Under the pieces are notes generated by a model. It ran no database searches, was not told where the DNA came from, and saw only the letters and a list, made by a program, of their open reading frames with translations. Source: Cylindrodendrum hubeiense (taxonomy: Eukaryota > Ascomycota > Sordariomycetes > Hypocreales > Nectriaceae). Taken from it: 64,000 nt of DNA. The DNA is taken from NCBI GenBank assembly GCA_014621425.1, contig JAANBB010000059.1, forward strand, positions 1 through 64,000, read 5' to 3'. Below are positions 1 through 12,000 of this stretch, in pieces (position 1 is the stretch's first letter; each line of letters begins with the position of its first letter). Position numbers and translations under genes: made by a program.

Positions 1-2584
1 TTCCACTGCCCAGACTACCAGCTCTGTTGAGACTTCCACTGCCCAGACCTCCAGCTCTGCTGAGACTACCAGCACTGCTCGAGACCTCCAGCACTGCTCA
101 GACTTCCACTGCCCAGACCTCTAGCTCTGCTGAGACTACCAGCTCTGTTGAGACTTCTAGCTCTGCTGAAACCTCCACCTCTGTTGCTTCCGTAGCTGTC
201 GAGGCTGTTTCTTCCAGCACCTCCTTGACCAGCTCTGCTGAAACTTCTACTGCCCAGACCTCCAGCTCTGCTGAGACCTCCAGCTCTGCTGAGACTTCCA
301 GTGTCCAGACTAGCTCTGCTGCCGTCACCTCCAGCAGCGCCGTCACCAGCTCGGCTGAGACTTCCAGCAGCGTCACCACCTCCCTGGCTAGCACCTCTAC
401 TGCTGAGAGCAGCTCCAGTGCTTCCACCTCCGGCACCTCTACATCCAGCGCCTCTGTCGGCAAGGCTACCGTTGATACCACCATCCTCATCATTGCCCCC
501 GATGCCTACACGGCTTCCTCTGGTGCTGCCGGCCTCCTGGCTTACGGCATTCCCTTTGAGGAGCTCATTGTCCCCAGCGCTGGTATCGACCTGCCTACCT
601 TGAACTCCTCCACCACCCACGGAAACTACGGTGGTATCATCATCATGGATGCTGTCTCGTACGATTATGATGGTGTCTGGGCTAGTGCTGTTACTACTGC
701 TCAGTGGACCGCCCTCCACGAGTACCAGGTTGAGTTCAACGTCCGCATGGTTCGCATTAACGAGTACCCGGGCTCTGATTTCGGTAAGTGGCTGTCTCCT
801 AAACGCCACAGCTTGATCACTAACAGCTTTCGATAGGCACCACGGTTGTTTCCGGTGGCTGCTGTGACACCGGTGTAGACCAGACCGTCAGCTTCACTGA
901 CGTCTCCGACTTCCCCACTGCTAACATCAAGGCGTATGTCGATCCCCATGGTACCCACCCACTCGCTGAACCTCCCCACTAACTCCTTCTTAGCGGAGCT
1001 GAGCTCTCTACCACTGGTCTTTACCACGTCCCTGCTGCCATCAGCGACTCCACCACCACCAAGGAGGTTGCCAAGTTTGGTGTTGCTACTGGTTTTGAAA
1101 CTGAGACTGTTGCCGCCGTCATCAACAACTTCAGCGGCCGTGAGCAGTTCGTCTGGTTCATTGGTTGGGCTCCTGACTGGTCGCAGACCTGTGCTTTCCT
1201 CCAGCATGCTCACGTCCACTGGATGACCCGTGGTGTCTTCCTTGGTAAGCGCAAGGTCCATCTGGGCTGCCAGGTTGACGATGTCCAACTTACCACTGAG
1301 CTGTACTACCCGTCCGGCGAGGACTTCAAGATTCAAACTGAGGATCTTGAGGCCCACATCACTTGGCAGAACAACATCAATGCTCGCATGCCCACTGGTT
1401 CCGACTTCTGGCTTGAGCTTTGCCACAATGGTAACGGAAACATTATCGATTCCACTCTGTCAACCTCTGGTGAGACGACTTGCGACCCTGAGTCTGCTAT
1501 CTACTATGATATGGCCAACGCCACTGCTCTAGAGTTCGTCAAGCCTTTGGGCACCGGTGAGGACGTCTGGCCCGAGGAGTACGCCGTGTACTCCTGGGAT
1601 AAGACTTGCGCTGAGCTGGACGAGTTTGCGTCGTGGTTCCTGACCGCCGACAACCTTAACCAGTTTGCGCACATTTCCCACACCTTTACCCATCTCAGTC
1701 TCAACAATGCCACCTACCACGACGCCGAGCGCGAAATCAAGTTCAACCAGGACTGGTTGGCCTTGATGGGCATCGATCAGGCTACCCGTTTCTCGGCTAA
1801 CGGCCTGGTTCCCCCGGCCATCACTGGTATGCATAACGGAGATGTTATCCAGGCCTGGATTGACAACGGTATCACTCATGTTGTCGGTGACAACACCCGC
1901 CCCGTCCTCCGAAACACCGAAAACGTGTACTGGCCCCTCATCAGCACCGTCGCTGATAACGGCTACGCTGGCTTGGTTATCGTTCCTCGATTCTCCACCG
2001 CCATCTACTACAACTGCCATACTGCTGAGTGCACTACCAATGAATGGATCGCCACTTCCGCTGGTACTGGAAACTACACCAACCTCCTTGCCAACTCCAA
2101 GTCGACCAATGTCCGCAACCTTCTCTCGCTCATGGCTGATCCCTACATGTTCCATCAGGCCAACATGAACCAGATGGATGTTGATACTATCACCATCGGC
2201 ACTGAGACCGGCGCTATGTCTCTCGTCATGTCCTGGACCGAGACCATGGTCCAGGAGCTGATGCGTTTGACCAGCTGGCCCATCAAGACCCTGAAGCACG
2301 ATGACATCGCTCAGTACTTCCTCGACAAGAAGACCCTCGACGACTGCGTCCCCAAGCTGGCTTACACCTACTCGGATGACGGCACTCAGATCGTGTCTGT
2401 CACTGTTTCCGCCACTGGCAACACCTGCTCCGTCCCCATCCCAGTCACTATCCCCTCTGGCTCCGCCACTGCTTCCAGCGGCACGGTCACAGCCGATGTT
2501 GTTGGCGCTGAGCCCCCCATCCAGTGGGTGACGCTGAGCGGAACTGCCGTGACGCTCACTCTCAGCTCCCCCGTTTCCCTTTAA
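1..2584 (+). CDS. agd3: Agd3-like exopolysaccharide deacetylase (5' truncated by window edge)
   Basis: Exons <1-783, 837-933 and 994-2584 (stop TAA); introns of 53 and 60 nt have GT..AG ends and keep the frame. The first ~150 visible residues are a Ser/Thr-rich repeat (STAQT/SSAET units), a typical extracellular spacer. The rest matches the family of Agd3, the secreted deacetylase that partly removes acetyl groups from galactosaminogalactan in Aspergillus (carbohydrate esterase family 18). Visible active-site-like motifs are the Asp pair in GCQVDD, about 14 residues after the WMTRGVFLG segment, and the H-T-F-T-H metal-type motif near 1680-1695. The signal peptide lies outside the window. In the Ser/Thr repeat the frame changes at base 80: bases 2-79 read the repeat in frame 2, from 81 in frame 3, so one C appears extra. 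Other genes of the galactosaminogalactan cluster are not seen downstream. Family call is firm; substrate is inferred. Confidence 0.88.
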
Positions 2585-3620
2585 GTCATCCCCTTGATGG
2601 GGCAAAAGTCTTGTATATGACGTGAAATATATAGCTACATATTAATCTTGTTCTTAATCGTAACATAGCTACTCTCGTGTAATATATAAGGCTTGGTGCT
2701 TATATTGGTGAACTGCCCCACCTCCCCTAGTGGATTGACTGTGGATTTTTGGTAGGCGCGTAGACCAACATGGTGATCCAGTGACCGAGAACCTCTTAAC
2801 GCCTCACCTGGCGACGCTTAGTTAGTGTCGCATGCAAAGATCGTTCGAGGCTTCCCAATGTAAATGGCTGGAGGCGTGACAGCTGAACGCGTGACAGCGG
2901 TGAGGTAGGCTAGAGGCGTCTGGATTTTAAACAAAGGGCACTACTCCATTCATACCAATATTCTAATCACCATCCGCCACACCACGCGGACCACCACGTG
3001 GGCCTGGACCACCGGAAAGCGCCATTAGGTACCAAAAGTCTCAGCTGACCCTTAGACGGGCATGCCCGGCTGAATCTCAACCTATATACCAAAGCTCGAC
3101 GCGACCGCTAACAAACGACCCTCTACGGAGTAGGGAAGTTCCGGTAGTCGATGATGTGATAGCTTGCTACAGGGCTAGGCCTACGGCGCAGCCCAGGAGG
3201 CCCGATGGTCTTCGGGAGGTTTGGGACCCAAAAGGGGTGATGCAGATCCGCGATCTAGCGGAGATGCTTAATTTGTTGGTGCGATATGTCACTCATCTCT
3301 AGCTCTTTGAGCGATTGCGGCCGCCGTACGACTCCACTCGGAGCTCCCGTCATGCGGGCGGCATCTGCAGCACCAGCAAGCTCAGGAGGCTTTTCCACGC
3401 TCAAAAGGTGGCGGTCAGGGGAGGAAAAACTCAAATTCATTGAACACACTAACTAAGCTGAATGACAAATTCTCTCCAAATTGGATACGGCAAAATGACA
3501 GCTGGCTGGCGTGATGGACCTAAAAGTAAGCTTGAAATTAGTGCAGCGCACTTCCACTCCCTGGCGCACCGGGGCGTCTTTAGAGACCTGCCAAGTAAAA
3601 TTGATCGCTGGCAAGCCCAA
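2585..3620. other. Intergenic, no gene recognised
   Basis: About 1 kb between the agd3-like stop and the 3' end of the minus-strand CorA-like gene. The AT-rich stretch just after 2584 (TATATGACG..., ATATATAG) could be the 3' UTR/polyadenylation region. Short open frames here show no protein-like composition. A possible extra C-terminal exon of the CorA-like gene starts at 3621. Confidence 0.5.
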
Positions 3621-3760
3621 TCAGACCTCTAGACCGATCACTATCGTAGCTGTGGTTGAGAGGTACATGGTGGCCATCAATACTTTCGGGACCCTTCTTT
3701 GATGGTCGAGCAAGTCATGATCGCCATGTCCTATCGATGTCAAGTCAGTTTAGAGTCTTT

Positions 3761-5003
3761 TCATTTCCGGTGTAAACAGAGACGAACCATCTTCAAAGTA
3801 AATGATATTTCTTCTTGCAATATCTCACACCGCATTGCCATTCCTTTGAAAACATCCTTCGTCGCGTTGATGTATTCCTCGGGGTTGAGCAAGAACCCTT
3901 CCGTGCCCGGGTGATGGAGCCTGGGCAGTGCAGGGCAAACATGAAGGATCTTGTCTAATTGAGATGCCCATATTGCAAGCTGTGTTTTGAGAAACCCCAG
4001 TCGTTTGTAAATACTGTGGGATCCGCCCCGGAATATGCTGGTTTTGTCGTAATTCTCTTCAATATTGGCCGTAACAGTGTCAATCATACGGTCAACTTGA
4101 CGAAATCGATGTGTCTTTTCGAGTTCCAGAAAAGCAGAAATGAGAACAAATGGATTGTTCAGATAATTTCTGTTGCCTCGGAGTCTGGATGTCATATCAT
4201 TCACGTCCTGAATGGAATTGTATCCCATGAACAAGCCAAAGACTTTCTGACTGTCTGGAAAGTAGGTGATATTCATCGCCGTGTAGTTGTCCAAGATGGA
4301 GTCAACGCAAATCATATAAACTATCCGACGTGTCAGTTGAAAAGTGCGTACTGTTGAGTTTGAAAGGATCCTGACCTTCGCATCTCTGGCCCTGGATGGA
4401 GGTCTCCAGCTTTCTGAAACTCGACCTTGGCCGACTGATGATATCGATGAACTTGCCCGGCACATGCATTTTCTGTACAACATTTTTGACATCTTCTCTT
4501 CCTCCAGGCACGTATGAGAACACTTGGCTGTCACGCTGTTTCTCGGGATACTTCATGCGGCGTTGTTCTCTTCGGGGGCACATCCTGGTGAGACAATCGT
4601 TAGTAGGGAACAAGTTTACGTCTGCAAATTCCCACCAAGCTCACATGACATATAAAGTTACGGACACAACTTACAATAGGGAGAATGAAGGACTCAGTGA
4701 GCCGAAGATGCTGGGAACATCCTGATAGATACATGTTAGTGGAACCAGACCATTGTCCGTATTACGCCCAACAACTCAGCGTACCTCAGTCTCCCATAAG
4801 CTCCATGGCTTCTGCGAAGGGACTTCGATGTCTCGGGGTGGATTCTATATTGGTTAGCTATTATGCGAAGAGTATATGAGGAAATCCTGTCGTACTGAGA
4901 GACTGGAGTTGGTGATTGAGTAACAGCTCTCACGGACTCCTGACTCAACGAGTTGAAGCGAAGCTTCATCTGTTGGGCCGAAGTCGCTCCAAATATAATC
5001 CAT
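3761..5003 (-). CDS. CorA-like fungal protein, unrecognised function
   Basis: Five exons on the minus strand can be joined in one frame: 5003-4896, 4844-4785, 4721-4675, 4584-4376 and 4320-3761, giving 327 aa from the ATG at 5003. Every intron has GT..AG ends, and three have a good branch site: AGCTAAC before 4844, TACTAAC before 4584 and ACTGAC before 4320. The joined protein has a Trp-rich stretch (KPWSLWETEDVPSIF), a variable middle and a helical C-terminal part with LISAFLELEKTHRFRQVD and EILQEEISFTLKM, which resembles the cytoplasmic helical region of fungal CorA-like proteins (metal-ion transporter superfamily). The two membrane helices of CorA are not in this model; a membrane-like segment lies just downstream (3621-3735). 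The 5' end is uncertain: the frame stays open upstream of the chosen ATG to about 5040 and could join an earlier exon. The family assignment is weak. Confidence 0.5.
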
Positions 5004-7999
5004 CTGAATGGAATTATCTTGAACTATTCGAATGCAAAGTTCACTGTTGAAGGCTAGAGTTAATGAGGTTTAATCTCGAAAGTTCACCTGCTACATGCCG
5101 TAGAATTGTTGACCTTTTATGAGAACTCGGTGGAGGGAGGGCGGGTGCGGGGGAGACAAAGAGGGAAGACACCAATACGGAGAACAAAGGAATAAGATAT
5201 AGGTCGATAATGTCCACGACGCCATGATCAACAGCCCGCTGGGCTTCACGGAAGAGTGATTTAAGACTTCTGGACCTGGTGGAAGAGAGGTGATTCAACG
5301 AGATGCTGAGAGGAGAAACGTTTGGTGACGCAAAGGAGATCAATTCACGACGGGCTACAAGGATAGAGGTAAAACGGAGGCGTATGATGCTGGCAAACAG
5401 TCTCACGCAAACAGGCCACCCTCAAGTCTTTGTCTTGCAACAAGCTAAATCATGAGACTAAGATACGCATTTGATGACTTCACTTCAACTGATCACTTTC
5501 CCTGACGACAAACGATACCGATTTCACACATTCGGCGTCACTTCAACAGACCTTACGGAATGACGAACTACAAATTCACAACCTGTTGCTCAATCTTTTG
5601 TTTGCTGTTTCATTCCTGACGGTGCTCTGTGACTCGAGTACAAGTGTCGATCCGACTATAGGGTAGCCATGCCACGATTAAGCCAGCTAGCTACAGCGGA
5701 CGTATTGGTCAAACACGAAGAAGAGAAGCGTATGGAGGAGAAGAAAAATACAAGGATGGAATATCTAACATCGGGTTCTTTTGAATTGCCTGGAATCAAA
5801 TAGAGCATTGATTTGTGGATACTTTTGCAACCGAGTTGTCATGCTTCGGCATGTCAGTGTCCGGGATAGCTTCGAATCTTGAGTAGGCTAGCTCATCGCG
5901 ATGACAAAGAAACAATGGCGCTGTATCTTTTGGAAAACGACGACGAAATTATTTATTGCCATACATTTTGAAGAACGATGCGCTTAGCTTCCAATAGACA
6001 ATGCCAACTGTGCACTCCGTAGTGTCTGGGAAGAGCACCAAGTCATCGACACGTCGTGACGTCATTTCGTTACTATGGACTGATAAGATATGTGATGGCT
6101 TTAATTTTATGGGGCAGCGCGTCAGTCATCACAAAAAGAACTGATTGATGGTGTACCGCGTGGAGGAGGACTGGTCCGTGGCATGCTAGGAGAATGCAAG
6201 TAAACCGGACACGCGCAGATCTCCACAGTACGCCAACCGTATATTACGTTGGAAAATCTCAAGTAAAGGTAATAGTCGGAAGTCCGCGCCCGAGCCGACA
6301 CCGTTTGGTTTCATGTTGGAGGTGAAGATGCGGTCAACAAATTGATCTGGAGCAAGTATCTCCGCATAAAAAGCCCCCGCACAGCTTCCCTATCCATAAT
6401 ATTACACGGGTTTAAATGGTTAATAAACTAGATAGAGTTGTGTGAGCCTGCGGAAAGCTGAGAGCCGAAGTCCCTAGTCTAGGCAAACACGGCTTTGGGA
6501 CGTTGCGTAAGCTGTTGACGTATCATTTGAGCATGTTACAAGTTGATTCACTACTCCGTGTCCGTTTTTTGCTACAGGTGTGACAAACAGCGCAAACTCC
6601 GATGGCCATGAATCACTTACCTTGCGCAGTGAACATTCGGAGTTGGTGTGATGTTGCAGGTCAACAAAGGAATATTGGAGCAATGATAACAGGATAGCGG
6701 ACGTCTTATAGAGAGGAGGAATGTAGTAGCGATCTCTCAGTTGCCAGTCGCCGGTGCCAAACCTGAGACTTGAAGGACGTCACGATTCACCCCGGTATTC
6801 TCGCCAGGGGTAGACTGACACACCAGTATTGCGCGTCGAATAACAATCAACGTGATGGGATATGCACCTGGGTTATAGAGAAGCGGGGCGGAAACCTCAG
6901 GGTTGCGAGTGGGCATCCCGATTGAACGCGTCGATCAATCGCACATGAGTTGCGTCCGGGGCGGAGACTCGTTTTAGCCAACACAATATCTGTTTGCTCT
7001 CCGTAGCATTCGGGCATTTCGACCCGAAAACTTGAAACAATTGCACATGTCGAGACCGCCAGCGAGGCTTGGCGGTCAGCCGAACAACAACAGCAACAAC
7101 CGTCGACTGGTCGGCCCCTCGACTATTATCAGTGGCAGCAGGTGCATGATATGAGGTGGCATGCTATGTGTTCTTGACGCATTGGCTGGTCCAGTGAACA
7201 GCTGGCAGGTTCTGTCTGGGGTGGAGCGACCGATTCTTCCCCAATACCATGCGGTGTTCTGAGGGTGTGAGTTGATCTTTATAGGCGAGGGGCATAATCT
7301 GGCGACATCAGTGTTTAAATGTCTGAGAGATCTCGGCAGTGTGTGAGCTTCCGCAACTCCAGACTCGGATAGATTCACTTTGGGCCCAAGGGGCCAAAAT
7401 CTGGCGATGACAGCTGCGACTCACAGCTTTTCAGTGCTGCAGTGCGACGAGAACATGCCCATAACGTTCCATCGCATGGCTTGTTGGGGAGATCGATCGG
7501 GCCACGGACGGAAATGATTTTCTCCGTGTGCGCCGGGGTGCCTGTGCTTTTCCACCACAACCCCGGCGGCTCGGATGCGAGATCCTGGACCGACCGCTAA
7601 TAATCCCTGCATTCGTCTCTACTTGAAATTGACGGAGTGTTTAGTTTGTATCAGCCCTACCAAAATGGCCTCAGTTGGGGTTATTCACTCGTTTAACTTC
7701 CGTGTTGGTGCTGACTCTGCAGTAGGGGGGAAATTGATCTCGGATAACATGGCAAAGGTTGATGAACAAAAAGAGGCCATGGCCCCCATCCACCATCGCC
7801 AGCTGCTTCACTCAGTGTTTGTTCTATTCGTCTCTCTCTAACCAGTCGCTCCTTTTGACTTTGCAAGTCCTCGAGATACCCGGTGTCATCTCGATCCATT
7901 CATTCATTTACTTCACATTCTCTGTACAACTCGCAATCCTCGGCTAGCACCAGGACAAATCATCGAACCTTCGAAACCATCACATTTACAACCATAACC
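5004..7999. other. Long intergenic stretch
   Basis: About 3 kb without a convincing gene. A minus-strand open frame at 5041-5406 may contribute an upstream exon of the CorA-like gene but is unlike a protein at its 5' half. At 6720-6630 (minus) a TATA-like CTCTATAAG, an ATG and a GTAAGT donor occur in order, but only about 37 residues could be read. The last few hundred bases, CT-rich with many CCATTCATT-type runs (7850-7990), look like the promoter and 5' UTR of the expansin-like gene. Confidence 0.45.
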
Positions 8000-9040
8000 A
8001 TGAAGTTCCTCGCCCCCGTTCTCCTTGCCATTCCCGCCGTCATGGGCCGGGCTTGCAAGCTTCGCCACTCTCACTCCAGCGCCGTTTCTGTGCCCGTGAG
8101 CACTGCCGAAGCCGTTGTGAGCACTGCCGAGGCCGCTGTGAGCACTTCCAAGGCCGCCGTCACCACCGCCGTTCTCGCCCAGTCCAGCGTTGCCGCGGAA
8201 CCCGAGACTGAGTCCGCTGTCGAGGAGAAGTCATCCACTGTCATCTCCGTCTCTTCCCCCCAGACGACTCTGGCCACCGCCGTGATCGTTTCGTCCTCCA
8301 GCTCCAGCTCCAGTGCTGCTGCGGCAAAGACCAGCACCGCCACCACCGATGATTCTTCCACCGATACCTCGTCCAGCGAGTACCTCAGCTCCTCGGCGGT
8401 CTCGGGATCATCTACCTTCTACGGCGGAAACCTTTCTGGCGGAAACTGCATGTTCACCACCTACACTCTTCCCTCCAGCATCTACGGAACTGCCTTCTCC
8501 GGAGAGATCTGGGATAGCGCCGCCCACTGCGGTGCCTGCATTGAGGTCACTGGCCCCAGTGGCACCATCACTGCCATGGTAAATTATCCGTTGTCAATCT
8601 AGTGAGATTCAAACTAACTCTGGCTTTAGATTGTTGACCAGTGCCCCGAGTGCGACGCCGGCCACCTCGATCTTTTCCCCAACGCCTTCACTGCCGTTGG
8701 TGGCACTGACGGTATCGTCGACACCTCTTACAAGTTTGTCAAGTGCGGCATCACCTCCCCCCTGATCTTGCACAACAAGACCGGCACCTCTGCCTACTGG
8801 TTCAGCATCCAAGTCGTCAACGCCAACGTGCCTGTTGAGAGCGTCGAGGTCAGCACCGACGGCGGCAGCACCTGGCAGTCAACCACCCGCCAGGACTACA
8901 ACTTCTTCGAGGAGTCCAGCGGATTCGGTGCGACTACCATGGACATCCGGGTCACCAGCACTACTGGCGATGTTATCAAGGTCAGCAATGTTGGCGTCAC
9001 CCCCGATGCTCAGTACACTGCCGCCTCCAACTTCGCGTAA
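8000..9040 (+). CDS. Expansin-like secreted protein (EglD type)
   Basis: Exons 8000-8578 and 8630-9040, one 51-nt intron (branch ACTAAC), 329 aa. The chosen ATG begins a clear signal peptide (MKFLAPVLLAIPAVMGRA); an open frame extends upstream but without such a leader. After the signal peptide comes a Ser/Ala/Thr-rich linker of about 110 residues with three near-repeats of VSTAEAA (8093-8160). From about residue 135 is a double-psi beta-barrel of the expansin/barwin kind: STFYGGNLSGGNCMF, HCGACIEV and VDQCPECDAGHLDLFPNAF, the Asp in HLDL corresponding to the conserved expansin/GH45-like acidic position. The C-terminal part (WFSIQVVNA..., STDGGSTWQ) fits an expansin carbohydrate-binding beta-sandwich. 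Such proteins loosen cellulose or act on the fungal's own wall without known hydrolysis. Family sure; substrate inferred. Confidence 0.9.
8093..8160 (+). repeat. Three short in-frame repeats in expansin linker
   Basis: GTGAGCACTGCCGA-type units recur three times at about 21-24 bp spacing and encode VSTAEAV, VSTAEAA and VSTSKAA. They sit in the linker between signal peptide and barrel domain. Confidence 0.7.
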
Positions 9041-12000
9041 ACTACCGAGAACGAGCAGTATTTGTTAGTACTCTGCCGCCATGGTTCCTGAAATACCAAG
9101 TGTATAGATTAGACAACCGGTTTTGTATCGATTACAATCTTGGTCTAGATGGAAACTTGGTCTCAGCTCAATTAGCCTTTACTCCGGACTTCCACCTGGA
9201 TGCCGCCTTCTTCTTCATGTACAAACTTGACTGCAACAGAAATGTTATACCTCGGATTATGAGAGGGCTACCGATGAATCATGCTCTTTGAGCTTGCGCT
9301 TCCAGTGAATTCCTCGTATGAGTGTGTCTCCACCTATTATGTTGAGTGTTGTTATTCGCACTTATTACCCTCTTAACTTGCGTAGTATTCCTTCCTACCC
9401 AGCATTTAAGCTGACGCGAATTATACATAAACACTAAGAGAATAAACAGGTAATGATATTCCAAGGTTTATTGACAATAATGTTTATTCCACCTTGGTTT
9501 GTTTGCATTAAAAGCGGCTTAGCCATGGGCGATAATGTTATTGCACACGACTAACTAGGTGGACATGTTTTGGTGAATCAGGCAGATCTTTGGTTGTCTG
9601 GTTGGGGTGGGGACTGCTGAGGATTGAAACTGGGCGAAATTTGCCCGAGTCGTTCTCTAACTCGTTCGCCTTGCTGTTGTTGAAACGTCTTGTTTCCTAG
9701 GCTTGAGTTTCTGATGGATAGCTGGAGACTAAACCCGCTTGGCCAGATGTGCCAGCCGAACGAACTGGTCAAAGTTGGCATTGAGTTCTACAGATGGTCA
9801 GTCAACGCAGCATTTTGTTTGGGGGGCGCCTGGTTCATTGTTGTGGGCGACTAAATGATATGCGACACCTGGATTCTGAGTAGACGACACCATATATCGC
9901 GTGCCTCGCGCTCGAGTTCACCGTGATGTGTAGTGGGCGGCGGAGTAGGCAGCTGGGATGTTGAGTTCTGACTAGGCGAGATTGGGCACCTCGCGTTCAA
10001 GATCACCGTAATGGGCACTTCTGAGACTAATGCCCACCATAGTCTACACACCTCGAGTGGCGGAGTCTAATTCCTTTGGGAGATTAACGAAAGAACTGGA
10101 ATCGGAAAATGTGTTTCCTGGTTAGCCAATGTGAGCAACGGAGTCGTTTGGAGGTCGAGAGAGTCAAGACGAGTTCATCTTGGGTATTGTCTTCGGGCTT
10201 GATGCCGTTCATCCTGCCCATAACGGTAATATGGGGATTTTAGGAAATTGTTGGTGTAGGTAGACACTTTCTAGGTGATCTAACAATCGTCAATCCACTT
10301 GATGAAGCTGGTGATGTCGTGTGGAGTGATGCTCGGAAAGGGGTTTGGTGTTGGTGTTGGTTGTAAGTGGAGACCTCTACCATACCGACATCAAGTCAGA
10401 GATTTGACACAAGTTGAATCATTACTAATTAAGCAAGAATAACATGTGCCTAAATCCAGTGACAATGACGCCCAGATTGGGTTGGTACAGTCAGTTTAGG
10501 CTGGAGAAAGTATAATGTCAAGTTTATAATATTCTCAGGGTACAATTATGTGGATATTAATTCCCGCATCGAAAGAGTTCGGCTTTAGATGAGAGTCATT
10601 TGCATGTACATTTGAAGCAGGTGGAGGTATTGGTACCTTTCGCTCAGCGGATGATACTTGAACATCAGGCATTCACATCGGGTGATGACGCGCAACCTGG
10701 GTTGTGCCAGAACGCGAGTCTCCCCACGCTATCATTCAGATTATCCTAGGCAAGGCGATTGGTCAATTAATGTCTAGATGTTATGCCATTTAGGAAAACC
10801 CCAGGAACACACTGTTTGGTAATTTCGGGGAAGCCGCTCAAGAGCTATTTTTCGACGAGTTTTCGATGAGAGGACTGGGCTTCCGGAAACATCCAGACTT
10901 ACTCCTTGTCGATTAAGTGCGGCATGAGTTGTAAAGGAACACCGGGCCTAAATTTGTTTATTGACAAACGTTGATTCACCCTTGGCTTTGAGCCGGTCGG
11001 ATCGGGCGACATTTACCCACGGCTCTGATCCCTTCGAGATTAGAGGATCGCCCGGATATACTCAAAAACCACCACCACCCCTGCAAGCATGTCGACCAAA
11101 TTGATTTGATAGGCTCGCATAAAGGGTATTCTTCCGAAATCGCGATGACGGCTGGAACCGTTGCCGCATGTGAGACTCGAAAAGCTGCGGACCACACGTG
11201 GTGGACAAACCACTAGTAAGCAACGATCATTCCCATTTTGGAAGTGAGAATGCAGAAATTTGGAGATAAGGGCATGCGTGTTTCATTATTGGCGCCACAG
11301 ATGCTACGGATGGGGTTGTACAGGTGTTCTTGAACGCAAGCTGCCCCATCTAGAGACAAAATGGCCCGGACCTTCCGAAGCCTTAGTAGTTGATCGAGTC
11401 AAATATTGGCTAAATTCATTATCAAAACCTAACCAAAAGTCTCACATACTTTAATTATGGTAGGAATCAATAGCTAGAATTGCTCTGTGGCTCAGAATGC
11501 CGCACGTTCAAGTCGTCTAATCGTGAGAGGAGCCGAAATATCCCCACGGGAGCCCCAGATATCTCCACGAAAAGTCCGACCAAAGAGTGCTGGATGCGGA
11601 TCACCCATCCAAGATTGCTCCCCCAGGTCCATTTTACCCCGAGCACAACACCACGGGGAACGAGGAAACTAGGCGAAATTCTCGGCCCTTTCCCCACAGC
11701 AACACGCGACTGTTGCAGTTCCTGATTCTGTTGACACATTGCCGCCTAACTGTTTACCCAATGGTGGCCCAGCGGTCTTGGCCACCAGGAGGCCCCTGGG
11801 CGTGATTCCGTACCCGTGACCAGGGTGAAATTCCCTCGACACTGATACAATTCGGATCTATAGCCTGAAGCTCATGGCGAAGCCCAAATTCCATCTGAAC
11901 AAGGACATGCAGAGATGGCAGAGTGGAGCCCCGTAATCGTCTAGGATGGTGGCGCTGTGGAACAAGCCGTTGGACGATCAAAGCCTCCAGAACAACTGAT

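Noticed and set aside
66..809. Long minus-strand frame opposite the agd3-like gene (also 1529-2605)
   Set aside because: Mirrors the Ser/Thr-rich coding repeat and third-base G/C bias of the plus-strand gene; no domain and contradicted by the spliced plus-strand protein.
1..2584. Galactosaminogalactan gene cluster around agd3
   Set aside because: None of the expected partners (epimerase, glycosyltransferase, Ega3 or Sph3 hydrolases) is present downstream; upstream is outside the window.
7076..7612. Minus-strand open frames around 7.1-7.6 kb
   Set aside because: Short, overlapping, without protein-like patterns, splice partners or a promoter.
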